Assembly: GCF_000281045.1 (NCBI RefSeq)
Contig: NW_008246145.1
Coordinates: forward strand, 105,100-169,099
Reading direction: 5' to 3'
Length of the DNA: 64,000 nt
From: Saprolegnia diclina VS20
Lineage: Eukaryota; Oomycota; Saprolegniomycetes; Saprolegniales; Saprolegniaceae
In this document: positions 41,852 through 53,320 of the stretch, piece after piece
How positions within the stretch are numbered: position 1 is the stretch's first letter
Layout of the letters: each line of letters starts with the position of its first letter
Translations under genes and position numbers: made by a program
The notes under the pieces: model-generated
Seen by the model: the letters and a program-made list of their open reading frames with translations, nothing else
What the model was told of the DNA's origin: nothing
Databases searched by the model: none

Positions 41852-44800
41852 ATGCGGCGACAGGCAAGTGGCGCGCCGCCGGCGCAGCACCTGCTTCGGA
41901 CGCAGCAGCAATGGTACGAGGAAGGCATGGGTCTCGTGAACGCGGCCGTCAGCTTTCAGAACGCGGGCGACGTCGAGGCCGCGGACCGCCACTTTACGCA
42001 GGTCATTGACGTGTTTGAGCGCGCGCTCAATTTGCCGTTCAAGACCGCCGAGGACCTCGAGGCGGCCGCGCGGCTCAACGCCAAGATGACGCGCTACGTC
42101 AACATGATCAAGGCGCAGCGCGCCAAGGTGCCGGCGACGGCCAGTGCGCGCAAGCTCGCGATCAAGTACAACATCCTCGACATGGACGACCTGCCGCGCA
42201 TGTACCACCCAATTGCCCGCGTCTTTGCCTCGTACGTTGCCTTGCCTTTGTTGGCCTTTCTGAGATTGCACTTTCGATAGCAACAACGATCCGTTCGAGG
42301 TGTGCCAGCGGGCGCTTGGCTTCCAGGACGCCAACGTGGCCAACCAGCGCGAGCACCTCCTGCTGCTGTTGACCAACCTCGTCGAGCGCAGCGAGAAGCG
42401 CAGCGACGACCCGGCGCAAGAAGCCGCGGTCGTCGGCGCCGTCCTCAAGGCGTTCCACGCCAAGCTCTTTGACAACTACAAGAAGTGGGCCAAGTACCTC
42501 GGCACCAAGCCCGTCTTTGCCGACCCGCTCCGCGACATTGTGCTCTTCTTTCTCCTCTGGGGCGAGGCCGGCAACTTTCGCCAAACGCCCGAGCTGCTCT
42601 GCTTTTGGTACCACTCGCTGGCCAAGGACGTGGGCCGTGGCAGTGGCAAGGAGGCCGGCGACTACCTCGCATCGGTGATCCGGCCCATGTACGCCTCGCT
42701 GCGCAACGAGACGGACAAGAAGACGGTCAAGGGCGCGCGCGCGCCGCACACGGAGATTCGCAATTACGACGATTTCAACGAGTTTTTCTGGACCAAAAAG
42801 TGCCTCAAGTACAATGCGTACACGATCGGCGACGCGTGCGCCAAGACCAACAAGAAGGGCAGCTCGACGCTCGTCAAGAAGACGTTTATGGAGCGCCGCA
42901 GCTGGCTCCGCGCGCTGCTCTCGTTCCGGCGCATCTTCTTCTTCAACCTCGCGCTCATGTTTGCCACGATTGGCTTTGCGATCAACATGATTCTCGTGTG
43001 CCCCGACTCGGCCATCATGTACGGCAGCAGCGTCAACCCCGACATGAAGATTCTCAACAAGGTGTACCGCTACCAAGGCACGAGCGACCGGGAAGCGGTC
43101 AACGCGCCATTGACGTCGGATGCGTTCGTCGACAAGGAGTGCAACGTCGGCAAGCTCGTCACATGTCTCGGCGTCCGCAACTTTGATGTGGGCAGCTCAC
43201 TCACCAAGATCCCACGCGACTTTGCCGAGCTCTTGGCCGACATTCCGTTCGAAGACTGTGTGGCAAAGAGCACGGGCCGCTGCAGCTGCTACCGCGAGGT
43301 ACTTGCAACGTGCTTCAACAGCACCGGGACCATCGACTACTACGACGGCGACGAGACCAAGCTCAAGAGCGGCACGTACGACAACAGAAAATGCATTCCG
43401 GACTATAGCAAGGCAGCACTCAACATCCTCAACAAGGCGGGCAATGGCAAGCTCAACTGCGACGCGTGTACGCTCGAGATCCTCAAGCTGCCCGAGGTGC
43501 TGCCGACGCTGGGCAAGGCGCTCATCAAGTTCAAGGGTGCTGACCGTACCGACGACGGTGCGCTCATCATGATGGGCGGGGCCGCGCTCGTCGCTTGGGT
43601 GTTTGTATGTGAGCTCTCGGGTCGGCTCTTTTCGAGCGTCGGTGTTGGCTTTATCGGGCGGTCGCTGCCCGTGCCCTGCGGCGCGTACTGCCGCTACACG
43701 TGCTTTTGGGTCGTCCTGTACCTTGGGAAGCTCACGTTTGAGTACCAAGTCATGGTCAAGACGCTGGTCGAGACGTCGCTCTTCATTTGGTTTACCAAGC
43801 AGGACGAGTACTTGCTCGTGTCGCACTTTATGCTGCAGCTGCCGATCTACAATGGGCTGTACATTTTTTTTCTGTGGGTCCCGGCCATCATGGTCATCTT
43901 GTACGACGCGCAGATTCTGTATCTGCTGCTCTCGGTCGTTGTCGGGTCGGTGCACGGCTTCAACTTGCGCATTGGCGAGCTCCGGTCGTTCCGCATTTTG
44001 CGCATGGCGTTCCAGTCGATCCCCAAAGTCTTCAACAAAAAGATGGTGGCCAACTTGATTGAGCACAAGGCGCCCAAGAAGAAGCAAAAGAAGGCGCGCA
44101 AGCCCGACGACCGCCCGCCCGAGCGCCGCTTTGAGCGCGTCTCGTACTCGGAGGGTGCGCAGCCGCTGACGATCCATGCGCAAGGGTTTTCGTCGCTCCT
44201 CGAACACGACGGGTACCACGCGGTCGCGTCGCCCCACGCGCTCTCGCAGAGCCAGAGCGGCCACTCGAGCATCGACTCGATCACGGGCGTCTCGGGCGCC
44301 GAGTTTGAGCGTACGATTCCCTTTGCCATGGCGTGGAACCGGTGTCTCACGTCGATGCGCGACGCCGACGTGCTCAGCAACCGCGAACTCAACGTCTTGA
44401 GCTACCTCATCGACTCGGCCGACGTCGGGTCAGCCAACCGCCGCTTGTACTTACCAGCCTTTTTGACGGCCGGCAAGCTCGACGAGTCGCTCGACATTAT
44501 CACCGAGTGCTACGCAGTGTACGAGAAGCTCAAGGCCGACAAGAAGAAGGGCTCGATTTTGCAAAAGATTGAGTCGGCGATGAAGAAGCGGCTCGTCAAG
44601 GACGACCTGCGCCTCCAGTCGATCTGCGGCAGCTACAAGTTTGCGACCCAAGTGACGCGGCTCCTCCTCGGGCGCGAGCACAAGGAGCTGGACGACTGCT
44701 TTGCGTTTATGGAAGAGTGCGTCACGACCAACGGCGTCATGAAGGGCCTGCACCTCAGCGGCCTCTACAGCTGCCGGGCCGCGGCCGCCGAGCTCATGAA

Positions 44801-47800
44801 GTCGATTCTAGAAGTGCCAGTCACGGCCAACGACGCCAGCATCAAGTTTCAACGCGCGCTGTACCATGTGATTGACAATGTCGAGGCGGTGCTGGCCTCG
44901 CTCAAGGGACTCCTCTCCAAGCAAGACCGGCTGCTCAAGATTCTGTCCGAGACGCCGCTCAAGCCCAACTCGTTCTTCTTCCCCGGCGACAAGCAAACGT
45001 ACGCGCACCGGCAGCTGCTCGCGCTCGTGCAAGACCCGGTGGCCATGGACATTGTGTCGCGTGCGTACCAGCTACTGACAGTCGACAACTTTGACGCCGA
45101 GCCGCGCGCCGAGGAGGGCCAGCGCCGCCTCCGCTTCTTTGCCAACTCGCTCTTTATGGAGATGCCCGAGGCCAAGCCGATGCGGACGATGCGGTCGTTT
45201 TCGATTTCGACGCCGTTCCTCAACGAGATCGTCTTGTACTCGGTCAAGGACCTCACGGCGGCCAACGACGACTGCATCAAGCTGCTCTACTACCTGCAGA
45301 CGATTTACCCGCACGAGTGGGACAACTTTGTCGAGCGCGTCAACTGCAAGGACATGAACGAAGCGCTCAAAAAATGCCCGGAAGAAGTCCAGCTCTGGGC
45401 GTCGTACCGCGGGCAGACGCTCGCGCGCACCGTGCGGGGCATGATGTACAATGCGGAAGCGATCCGGTTCTTGTACTGGCTCGAGATTGGCCAGAATGAG
45501 CCGATGCACTTGACGGGCTGTCGCTGCAACCGGTGCCTCCGCCTCGACGACATGGTCGCGCTCAAGTTTTCATATGTGTGCTCGTGCCAGCTCTACGGCA
45601 AGCAGAAGGACGAGCAGCGCCAGCAAGCGGCCGACATTGAGTTTCTCTTGCTCAAGCACCCGGGCTTGCGGGTTGCGTACGTTGATGGCCCGAAGAAGGT
45701 CAAGGACGGCCCGCCCAAGTTCTTTTCGGTGCTCATCCGCGGTGTTTTGGACAAGATCATTGAAGTGTACCGCGTCGAGCTCCCCGGCAACCCGATCGTC
45801 GGCGAAGGCAAGCCCGAGAACCAGAACCACGCCATCATCTTTACGCGCGGCGAGATGCTCCAGTGCATTGATATGAACCAAGACGGGTACCTCGAAGAGT
45901 GCCTCAAGATGCCCAACCTCCTCGCGACCGTCGACCGCAAGGAGCACAAGAAGCACCCGCTCACGATCATTGGCTTCCGCGAGTATGTCTTTACGGGCGG
46001 CGTCTCGAACCTCGCGTCGTTCATGCAGATCCAGGAGCTTTCGTTTGTCTCGCAAGGCCAGCGCATGCTAGCGCTCTTCCACGTCCGCCAGCACTATGGC
46101 CACCCCGATATCTTTGACAAGATGTTTGTCATGACGACCGGCGGCACGGCCAAGGCCTCCAAGGGCATCAACCTCTCGGAAGATATCTTTGCAGGTTTCA
46201 ACACGACGCTCCGCGGCGGCCGCGTCTCGCACGAGGAGTTTATTCAAGTGGGCAAGGGCCGTGATGTCGGCATGCAGCAGCTCGCGCAGTTTGAAGCCAA
46301 GCTCTCGTCTGGTGCCGGCGAGAGCGTCATCTCACGCGACGTGATGCGCATGGCCAACCGGCTCGATTTCTGGCGGCTCAACTCGTGGTTTTACGGCAAC
46401 CTCGGCTGGTACTTTACGCAGACGATGACGGTCTTTGGCATCTACTTCTTTATCTACGGCAAGATCTACTTTGCGCTCTCGGGCCTCGATGCGTTCTACC
46501 TCCAAGCCGGCCGCATGGGCATCTCGGACTCGCTCAACGCGTCGTGGGCGCTGCAGTTTGGCTTCTTGCTGGTCGTGCCGGTGCTGGCCGTCGTCGGCGT
46601 CGAGCGCGGCTTTCGACACGGCATTAGCTACCTCCTCTGGAACGTCTTTACGCTCGGGCCGCTCTTCTTCACGTTCCAAATGGGCAACCGCATGCACTTT
46701 TTTGACCGGACGCTCATCCACGGGGGCGCCAAGTACCGCGCGACCGGCCGTGGCTTTACGATCAAGCACGAGAAGTTTGCCGAGCTCTTTCGGTTCTATG
46801 CGTTTAGCCACTTCTACCGCGGCGTCGAGCTAGTCTTTTTGCTGGTTCTGTTTGCGGCCTACGGGACGTTTTCATGGTGCAACTGCGACTGGACGCTCGA
46901 CCGTGGGTTCTACAATGGTGTCAAGCCGCCGGTCGCGGACTGGAACGCGCGCTGTTATGCCAACCACTACCAAGACTGCGTGCTCCCGACCAACCAGAGC
47001 TACGCGATCATGAGTTTTTCGCTCTGGATCGTGGCGGCGACGTGGCTCTGGGCGCCGTTCTTCTTCAACCCGAGCGGCCTCGAGTGGGACAAGCTCATTG
47101 ACGACTACAACGACTGGCAAAACTGGCTCGAGACCAAGAACGACTCGAGCGACTCGTGGTTTGGCTGGTGGACAGCCGAGCTCGAGTATTTGGAGCACTC
47201 GTCGGCCGTCGCGCGCTTTGTGCAGTTTGCTCGCAAGGCGCGCTTTTTCTTTGTCGCGGTCGGGCTCTACCTCCAGCTCATGTACCGCCTCTTCTACACG
47301 GACGTCAAGAAGCTCGTGCCCGTCAAGCACACGGCCAAGAACACGATCGAGTACTTCACGCCGCACATGATCCTCGGCGGGTTTGTCGTTGTCCTCTTGC
47401 TCTTTGCGCTCGTCGGGTACTGCGCGAGCCGGTATGCCAAGAAGAGCCAAATGAAGCAAAAGAAGCTGCGCAAGATGAAGTTTCGCATCTCGGCGTTTGT
47501 GTTTGCGGTGCTGCTCGGGTCGCTCGTGTACCTCTCGTTCCGCGACTTGGTCGAGATGACGCTCATCTTGCTCATTGCTGTCTACTGGTTTGATCAAGTC
47601 ATGATTGTGCGCCTCAAGAGCAGCCATGTGGTCGTGGCCGCGATCGCGCGCGGGTTTGACCGCGCGGTCGGCTGGATCGTGTTTGGCCCGATCTTGTTTA
47701 TCGCGATGTTTATGCCCTTCCTCTCGCTCTTCCAGCAGCGCGTCATGTTCAACTCGGCGTTCACGTCCGGTCTCGAAGTCTCGAAACTCTTTGGCCACGA

Positions 47801-47867
47801 CGTCGCCAAGGTCTCGGCCAATACCGTTGTCAAGAAGGTCAAGAGCAAGAAGAACCGCGACGACTAG
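41852..47867 (+). CDS. Beta-1,3-glucan (callose-type) synthase, GT48, with N-terminal MIT domain
   Basis: Plasma-membrane enzyme that polymerises UDP-glucose into beta-1,3-glucan, the main oomycete wall polymer. Two exons (41852-42231 and 42281-47867, a 49-nt intron) give 1988 aa. Residues about 20-92 form an MIT-like three-helix domain (EEGMGLVNAAVSFQNAGD, then AARLNAKMTRYVNMIKAQ). Next is the FKS1-type domain 1 (NYKKWAKYLGTKPVF, DIVLFFLLWGEAGNFRQT, PELLCFWYHSLAKD). A first TM cluster spans roughly 42.9-44.0 kb. The cytosolic catalytic part has NHAIIFTRGEMLQCIDMNQ, REYVFTGGVSNLASFM, HYGHPDIFDKMF and SEDIFAGFNTTLRGG, and a second TM cluster follows to the basic C-terminus (KKVKSKKNRDD). MIT domains bind ESCRT-III tails, so it may tie the enzyme to vesicle traffic. 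Large antisense frames over it are shadows. Confidence 0.93.
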
Positions 47868-48434
47868 TTGGGCATTTAGCAATATATTTTTTTCTATCGT
47901 ACATCGTTTGGTGCGCTACATGTTGTTGTGGCCGCCAGCAGTGCTGTCGACGATAGCGTGTCACCCTCGACTCTGGATGTTAGGGTTAGGGTAATCATTG
48001 GGACTCCATGGACTCGACGTCGTGCATTCTCAACAAGCACAATAGCTCGAGTGCTTTAGAGCGAATCGTCGTGCTAGGCGTACCCCGAAGCTGCTCTGTC
48101 ACTATGAGTACGTCTTGCTACGTAGCCCATGCATGCAAGCAAGGGTTGCCTTTATTATGGTGTAGTGGTGGCGCGCTATTGCTCGGGACCGCTTTGTCAG
48201 CGACCACAACATGGAAGATTCTCCACGCACTCGGAAACCCACAGCATCATCCAACAAAAGAGCTCAAGTCAAACATAGTAGCTCATGTACTAGTACTACA
48301 TTTCGGTTTCTAGTGATATCTGCATCTCGAAACTAGACTTCAGAACAAAACTGCTGATCAGCCGCAAATCGTGTCGCTCGCAGAGCCGACTAACAGTTAA
48401 CAACAGTTCGATGACATTTATATAGCAAGGGAGA
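47868..48434. other. 3' flank of the glucan synthase gene
   Basis: No gene seen. It includes a short TTAGGGTTAGGG tract at about 47,980, too short to be telomeric. Confidence 0.45.
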
Positions 48435-48776
48435 TTAGGCCACAGCGTAGGCATCGTGGTGATGATCTCGATGGAAAAATGGACCACAGCTCGGCACGAG
48501 GTAGGTCCACCAAAAGAGCAAAAGCACGAGGCTGGCACCGCCGACAAAGAGCGCAATCAGCCCAACATACTGCAAAGCCAGCGCGAGACCGTAGCCGCTT
48601 GCTTCGTATGTCGACGCCTCGGAGAGCGCAACCGCTATCGCAGCCAACCCAAGGAGAAGCATCGTGGCGGCGGAGAGCAGCGTGCGACGTCTGTGCTTGA
48701 AGGGGTCGGGCATTGCCTCGGAGATGGCCTCGGAATCAAATTCGGACGCAGTCGTCGTGACGTACTTTGTCGGCAT
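48435..48776 (-). CDS. Small two-TM membrane protein, family member A
   Basis: A 113-aa intronless ORF with a clear ATG. The N-terminus is polar and cytosolic-like (PTKYVTTTASEFDSEA), followed by HRRR and two hydrophobic helices: LLSAATMLLLGLAAIAVAL (about 32-50) and LALALQYVGLIALFVGGASL (about 64-83) running into LVLLLFWW. It ends TYLVPSCGPFFH and a His/Asp tail. The second helix and WWxxLVP end resemble the divergent gene at 49,270, so they form a small paralogous pair. No known domain. Confidence 0.55.
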   Translation of the reverse strand: MPTKYVTTTASEFDSEAISEAMPDPFKHRRRTLLSAATMLLLGLAAIAVALSEASTYEASGYGLALALQYVGLIALFVGGASLVLLLFWWTYLVPSCGPFFHRDHHHDAYAVA

Positions 48777-49269
48777 TTGCGCGTCGCGTCTGCTTGTGAA
48801 ATGACCTTACGTGGTCCGTCGCCTGTCGTTGGTCCCATCATCGTTGGGCTGTTTGAGTGGATCTTGAATCCAGGCGAAAATGGTGTAGGGGTAGGGTGGG
48901 GTTAGGGCTACGAACGCCAGGCTCGTACCACGAGAACAAGAGAACGACCTGAGAACGAACGATCGGCAAAGAAGGACCACCGACGTCCATGCAGCACCCA
49001 TGGGTGCCTGTCGAAGGTCGTCGCAGGCGGCGACCGGACCGCTGAACGTGGTTTTGTACAAATAAATCCAATAGAATTTTAAAAATCCAATAGAACGCTG
49101 CGCCATATCCACTCCGCGAATCCATACAATCCATTCAAGAATACCAAATATCCAGTGCCAACAAGACGGCAGTGACAACGTGTGCGTGTGTTCAAGGAAG
49201 AAGGAGTCTGTGGCGTCAAAACTCGAACAAATCATTTTCAAACTTTACGTTGCCCACACGTTTGTCGGG
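48777..49269. promoter_or_regulatory. Shared upstream region of the divergent two-TM pair
   Basis: The two paralogous small membrane-protein genes are head to head with 493 bp between start codons. The middle contains a GTAGGGGTAGGG-type tract (about 48,884) and AATAGAA repeats (49,069 and 49,089). A shared promoter is inferred from geometry only. Confidence 0.35.
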
Positions 49270-49554
49270 ATGCAGCACGGCAACTCCAACAACAAAACGA
49301 GTCATCTCACGGCGCTCAGCACGGCAATGTGCCTCGTTGGCCTCACTGGCCTCGTCGTCTCGGGTTATCTGGTTATTATTTGCACCGGCAAGTACCTCGC
49401 AGCACTTGGCAAGGGCCGCAATATCAACGACAGCGCGTCAGAGCTCATCCTTTTATTTGGCTTGGGCGTGGCCAGCGGCCTCGGCATCGTCCTACTCATT
49501 CTCGGCGCGTGGTGGAACCCGCTCGTACCGTGCTCTCAATCAAACCGCCAATAA
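49270..49554 (+). CDS. Small two-TM membrane protein, family member B
   Basis: A 94-aa ORF from the ATG at 49270 (the frame is open upstream to 49,180, but the better start context and hydrophobic profile favour 49270). It starts MQHGNSNNKTSHLTALS. Helix 1 is MCLVGLTGLVVSGYLVIIC and helix 2 LFGLGVASGLGIVLLILGA. It ends WWNPLVPCSQSNRQ, matching the WWxxLVP motif of family member A. No known domain; probably lineage-specific. Confidence 0.55.
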   Translation: MQHGNSNNKTSHLTALSTAMCLVGLTGLVVSGYLVIICTGKYLAALGKGRNINDSASELILLFGLGVASGLGIVLLILGAWWNPLVPCSQSNRQ

Positions 49555-50580
49555 GTTGCGGAATCGTAATGATTTTTCGACATTTTTGTTTCCTTTCGAG
49601 CTATCAAGGTCCAACAAACTTTGTCAATCGCGACAATGCGATGACACTTGTCGAGAAACAAAGAGAAAAACCGATCGCAAACCAGTGCAAATAAGAGGAG
49701 ATCATAGAGGCATTGCGTTGATTTATTCGATTTTGGACGAGGTCGAAAAGCCGAAATGTCGTATCCGGATAATATCCGGATATTCGCGCCACTCACCCCA
49801 TGCTCGCCAGAACTCGAGCATTTAGGAAAGCCCAAGGGCACGCGGCCGCCTCGTTGAGACGATGTATTGGACCTCGTATAGCTCTGCAAGTAGGTCCGTC
49901 GTATAGATCTCAAGTAGCATTATCTGGCGCGACATCGTTGAGAAACGAGCGGTCTTGGTGAACCAAAAATCCACTTCCTACTACACTGCAAACGTAGCGC
50001 AATTGCACAGCCACGAGCACTACGTCTGCTTCCGACTATCGAAACCAAAAGGGTCGTGTCGACCAAGGCATCGGTGTCTATCGATTGGTGCAGTGACAAC
50101 TCATACCTTGGGTGACGAGCGATCCGGTTGCCCGGATTTAATCGCGACCAATATCCATGTGAATTTGTTAGAAAAAAGTAAGACGTCAGTTCTTTCATGG
50201 GTGCCACGTCGACGTCGGCATCGTGTACACTCTGGGCCACTCGGAGCTGGGTAAGCGTGTCAGAGGGGTTTCTTGCGCGAGGCGTATGCAGAGCGCAAGG
50301 CCGAATATAGTATGGTCGCGCCTCGAGCTGCAAGGAGCAAGGAGGGCATTCTTTGGCCAGGAACGCTTGCATCGTGTGGGTCTTCTAGCTCTTCGTGGTG
50401 CCACCAACATTGTAGATGATCCAACGTCCGACGTCGCCGTGCGTACTAGCATGGACGTTGTGGGTGTGTACCATCTGGTGTCGCCACAATCTCAGTCTAT
50501 TGAATCCACTGGTACAACCCAGCACGGCGACCCTTCCGACACCACTCGATGGTAGCTCGTTGCAAGCTCCACCTGCTCGT
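49555..50580. other. Intergenic region between two membrane-protein families
   Basis: Frames up to 150 codons on the minus strand (49,920-50,372), without recognisable features. An ATCCGGATAATATCCGGATAT palindrome pair is at about 49,770. Confidence 0.4.
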
Positions 50581-50585
50581 CCATT

Positions 50586-50606
50586 TGTCATTTGTCATTT
50601 CGCTGC
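50586..50606 (+). promoter_or_regulatory. Oomycete-type initiator repeats (TCATTT)
   Basis: Repeated CATTTGTCATTTGTCATTT lies 20-40 bp before the ATG at 50,621. The oomycete initiator core is TCAYTYY, so a transcription start here is plausible and supports the 50,621 start over the earlier in-frame codon. Confidence 0.4.
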
Positions 50607-50620
50607 ACGCCACCACCACC

Positions 50621-51286
50621 ATGTCCACCAACGACACCACCACCACCACGACGGCCTTGCCCAAGCTCCGCCCGATTCGAGATGCCGTTCCCGACATGGA
50701 GGCGCTCCAAGTGGCGGCGCAGACCAAGGACCGCCACGCGACGTGTCGCCACGTCATTCTGCTGATTGTACTGGCATTCATTGGCACGTTTGTCGGTCTC
50801 GCGCTCTACAACAACAGCGCTGCGAGCACGCGCTACCACGCTCCCTCTTTTGCGTACAACGCAACGCAGTGCAAGGCGTGCGGGGCTGAAACGACCAAGA
50901 ACGGCAGCGTCATCACTGTCGATGCGCCGCGCTGCCCCCCGTCGTTTTTCCCAGAGGTGGCGTATGCAATGCAGTACTGCCCTGTGGCAGTCGGCGCTCC
51001 CTACTGCTGCTGCCCGACCATCGCGCATGACCGCGTCGGGTTTGTCGGGTCGTGCCCGTCGCGCCGTGCGACCACGTGCGACTGTCAGTTTGACCGGACG
51101 TCGGAGGGCGATGCAGCGTCGTACCGAGCACTGTACAACTATGCAATCAGCTTTGGCGTGATCTGCTTGATCTTGCTCTCGGCGTGGTGCTGCCTCCTTC
51201 CGTGCTTTCACCGGGCCATGGACAAGCGCGAGAAGCTTGCGCCGACAGCAAAGGACGCGGCGGTCGTCGCGTCAAGCGCAGTGTAG
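50621..51286 (+). CDS. Two-TM protein with Cys-rich loop, tandem copy 1
   Basis: A 221-aa intronless ORF beginning MSTNDTTTTTTALPKLR. TM1 is at about residues 45-64 (VILLIVLAFIGTFVGLAL) after a cytosolic-like N-terminus. A loop of about 110 residues has some 14 Cys: FNATQCKACG-like start (YNATQCKACGAET), CPPSFF, AMQYCPVAVGAPYCCCPT, FVGSCPS and CDCQF. TM2 is at about 173-193 (YAISFGVICLILLSAWCC), then a short basic tail. The Cys spacing matches the gene at 52,538, so these are tandem duplicates. The loop is probably extracellular and disulfide-bonded (Asn-Xaa-Thr/Ser sites present). No known family recognised. Confidence 0.65.
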   Translation: MSTNDTTTTTTALPKLRPIRDAVPDMEALQVAAQTKDRHATCRHVILLIVLAFIGTFVGLALYNNSAASTRYHAPSFAYNATQCKACGAETTKNGSVITVDAPRCPPSFFPEVAYAMQYCPVAVGAPYCCCPTIAHDRVGFVGSCPSRRATTCDCQFDRTSEGDAASYRALYNYAISFGVICLILLSAWCCLLPCFHRAMDKREKLAPTAKDAAVVASSAV

Positions 51287-52537
51287 TAAATAGAAACAAT
51301 CAATAGAGGTAGTAGAGTGTCGAATACCTTGTTTCAGGGCTACGGGTGGTGGTGTGGCCACGTCAAACTCGTCGCGAGCCAAGGCAAGGCACGTCGGAAC
51401 CGGTAGAGTCCGACGCAGGCGCAAGAAGCAGAGACTTGTGTCGTATGGAACAAAATGTAAAATGTATTCTGTAAACATGTACTAGTAGTACACTGGATAA
51501 TTCAAGGTGCAACTACGATTGCTGCACGCTATCCTAACGTTGCCGTGGCGCGACTAGAACTGAGAATCACAACAACGCAATCGTGCCGACAAAAGGAATC
51601 ACCAAAGTTGATACAGGTGCGAGTTGTACTAAGCCACATTGCATGCGCGCGTCCACACATACACGACCGCTGACCACGGAGACCACCTTGGAGCGTGCCA
51701 CGTCATGGATGAGTTTTAACCAATAAGACACCAACTATTTTTGCCGGAAGAGAATGCCGGTGGGATGAGCATTCGAACGACCGTGGGCAATGCAGAGAGC
51801 ACCCCTTGTTACGAGCATTTCTAACAATACTCTGTGTGGTCCATTCAAGCAAGGGTTAATTCTGGTAGGAACGTTTTTGGTGCACCAGTATCCCAGGGGA
51901 TGAATTCGTATTTTCTGGATAACTCATTGGCTATATATCAAGCCATTTGGCCAATGAAACGCAACGTCTAAGCCAATCGCAGCGCGCGAAACGTGTCCAG
52001 TGAAGTGCGATTTTGGGGTCCCCATGAAGTGCTATCTATCGTCCGGACGTTTTACTTGATTAATTTTCCGCATAAAAAGTTGGGCCAAGCCACGGAACTT
52101 TCATATTTGACTTCCATGATGGGGTCAAATATGTCGGATGCTTCTAGAGAACGCGACATCAGCAAGTGCTGTCATTCCGGTTGATGATCGCATTCCACCA
52201 GGATGGGCGGCTGTACGGTACAAGAGGAGTTGCAAGTCGTTGTATGATTTGCCTGCTGATTGCCAATACGATCCAACTGCTCAACGTACGAGGTCGACGA
52301 CACGCGTTGGCTCTTCGATCGGTCGACGACGACACGCGTTCTTGTTGGCTCTTCGCTCGCTCGTAGAAAATTGCAAATTTTGGCAACCGAAAGAATCCTG
52401 GCACGAGCCAGCGGGCATATGAATCGGTGCAGTGCAATTTGACCGATCCCGCACACAAAAATTCCGGGACCTCGGAGTCATTGTCCAACGTGCGCGGTCC
52501 GACCCACTACGCACCAGCACTGTGCTCGCTCGCTAGC
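51287..52537. other. Spacer between the two Cys-rich two-TM genes
   Basis: No gene recognised. An AT-rich segment with CCAAT boxes (51,720; 51,926; 51,951; 51,973) and TATATA at 51,932 lies about 560 bp before the second gene. A run of open frames at 52,100-52,440 shows no domain. Confidence 0.4.
51924..51978 (+). promoter_or_regulatory. CCAAT cluster with TATATA
   Basis: ATTGG at 51926, CCAAT at 51951 and 51973, and CTATATATC between them. It lies upstream of the second Cys-rich gene, but at 560 bp an unseen 5' exon or another transcript could be the target. Confidence 0.3.
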
Positions 52538-53086
52538 ATGACAACAGAGACCGAACAGCACCACGCACCGCATGCCAAGTGCCGCGACCGCCTCCGCACG
52601 CTCTGTATCTTAGCCCTCTTTGGCCTCACCGCGGTGCTCGCCATCACGCTCTTTGATGCGTCGTCGCACGCCGAGCCGTACACGGCGCCGCCAGCAATGT
52701 TCAATGCCAGCGCCTGCAGCGCCTGTGCGACCGACGCGGACTTTTGCTCCAAAAAGTACTTTGCCGGCGCCACTTCCAAAATGCAAGCGTGTCCGACGCC
52801 GACGACGGCCGACCCTTGCTGCTGTCCGACCAGCGCCCGGCGCAGCGACGGCACCAAGTTTGCCGGCGCATGTTGGCCAACGAGTTTGGACGCGACTTGT
52901 CTCTGCAGCTTTACGCCGGCCGAGAGTACCAACCACGGGACGTTCAACAGCTCGGTCGTTCGCTACGTAGTCGTCGCAGCCATGGCCGCGCTCGTTCTCA
53001 TGATATGCGTCCTTGCATGCGTGGACCGCAGAACGACCAAGCGCCCGCCCGCTGCCGACGTCAACGCCGAAGCTGCCGCCGTGTAG
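52538..53086 (+). CDS. Two-TM protein with Cys-rich loop, tandem copy 2
   Basis: A 182-aa intronless ORF from ATG 52538 (MTTETEQHHAPHAKCRDR). TM1 is at about 22-39 (LCILALFGLTAVLAITLF). The loop has MFNASACSACATDADFC, KMQACPTPTTADPCCCPTS, FAGACWPTS and CLCSF, mirroring the Cys order of copy 1. TM2 is VRYVVVAAMAALVLMICVL, then a short tail RRTTKRPPAADVNAEAAAV. The N-terminal Thr/Glu/Gln region differs from copy 1. It is a tandem duplicate with a probably extracellular loop. Confidence 0.65.
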   Translation: MTTETEQHHAPHAKCRDRLRTLCILALFGLTAVLAITLFDASSHAEPYTAPPAMFNASACSACATDADFCSKKYFAGATSKMQACPTPTTADPCCCPTSARRSDGTKFAGACWPTSLDATCLCSFTPAESTNHGTFNSSVVRYVVVAAMAALVLMICVLACVDRRTTKRPPAADVNAEAAAV

Positions 53087-53320
53087 CTCATGTGCTTTCG
53101 TACTAGTAGGAGCTCGACAAATGCAATTATCTACATTTCTATCCATCGACCGATTCGAGGCAGCCTCAAAGGTATGACGATAGAACCTTGGGTGGTAAGC
53201 TTGCCGTGGACCGACGGTTATAGAAGACAGTCTGTCGCCAGCTGCAAAGACATTTCGTTTGGTCTAATATACCGCGTGGACAGAACGAGCCAATATCACG
53301 ACCAGGCAGTAGAGACTATA

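Noticed and set aside
42162-47882. Several long minus-strand ORFs (up to 355 codons)
   Set aside because: Antisense shadows of the glucan synthase, rich in Arg/Glu/Leu runs typical of complement frames.
47978-47996. TTAGGGTTAGGG tract, also short CCCTAA-like tracts near 11,455, 48,884 and 55,245
   Set aside because: Two units or fewer, scattered and not in arrays; not telomere. Similar runs occur in introns.
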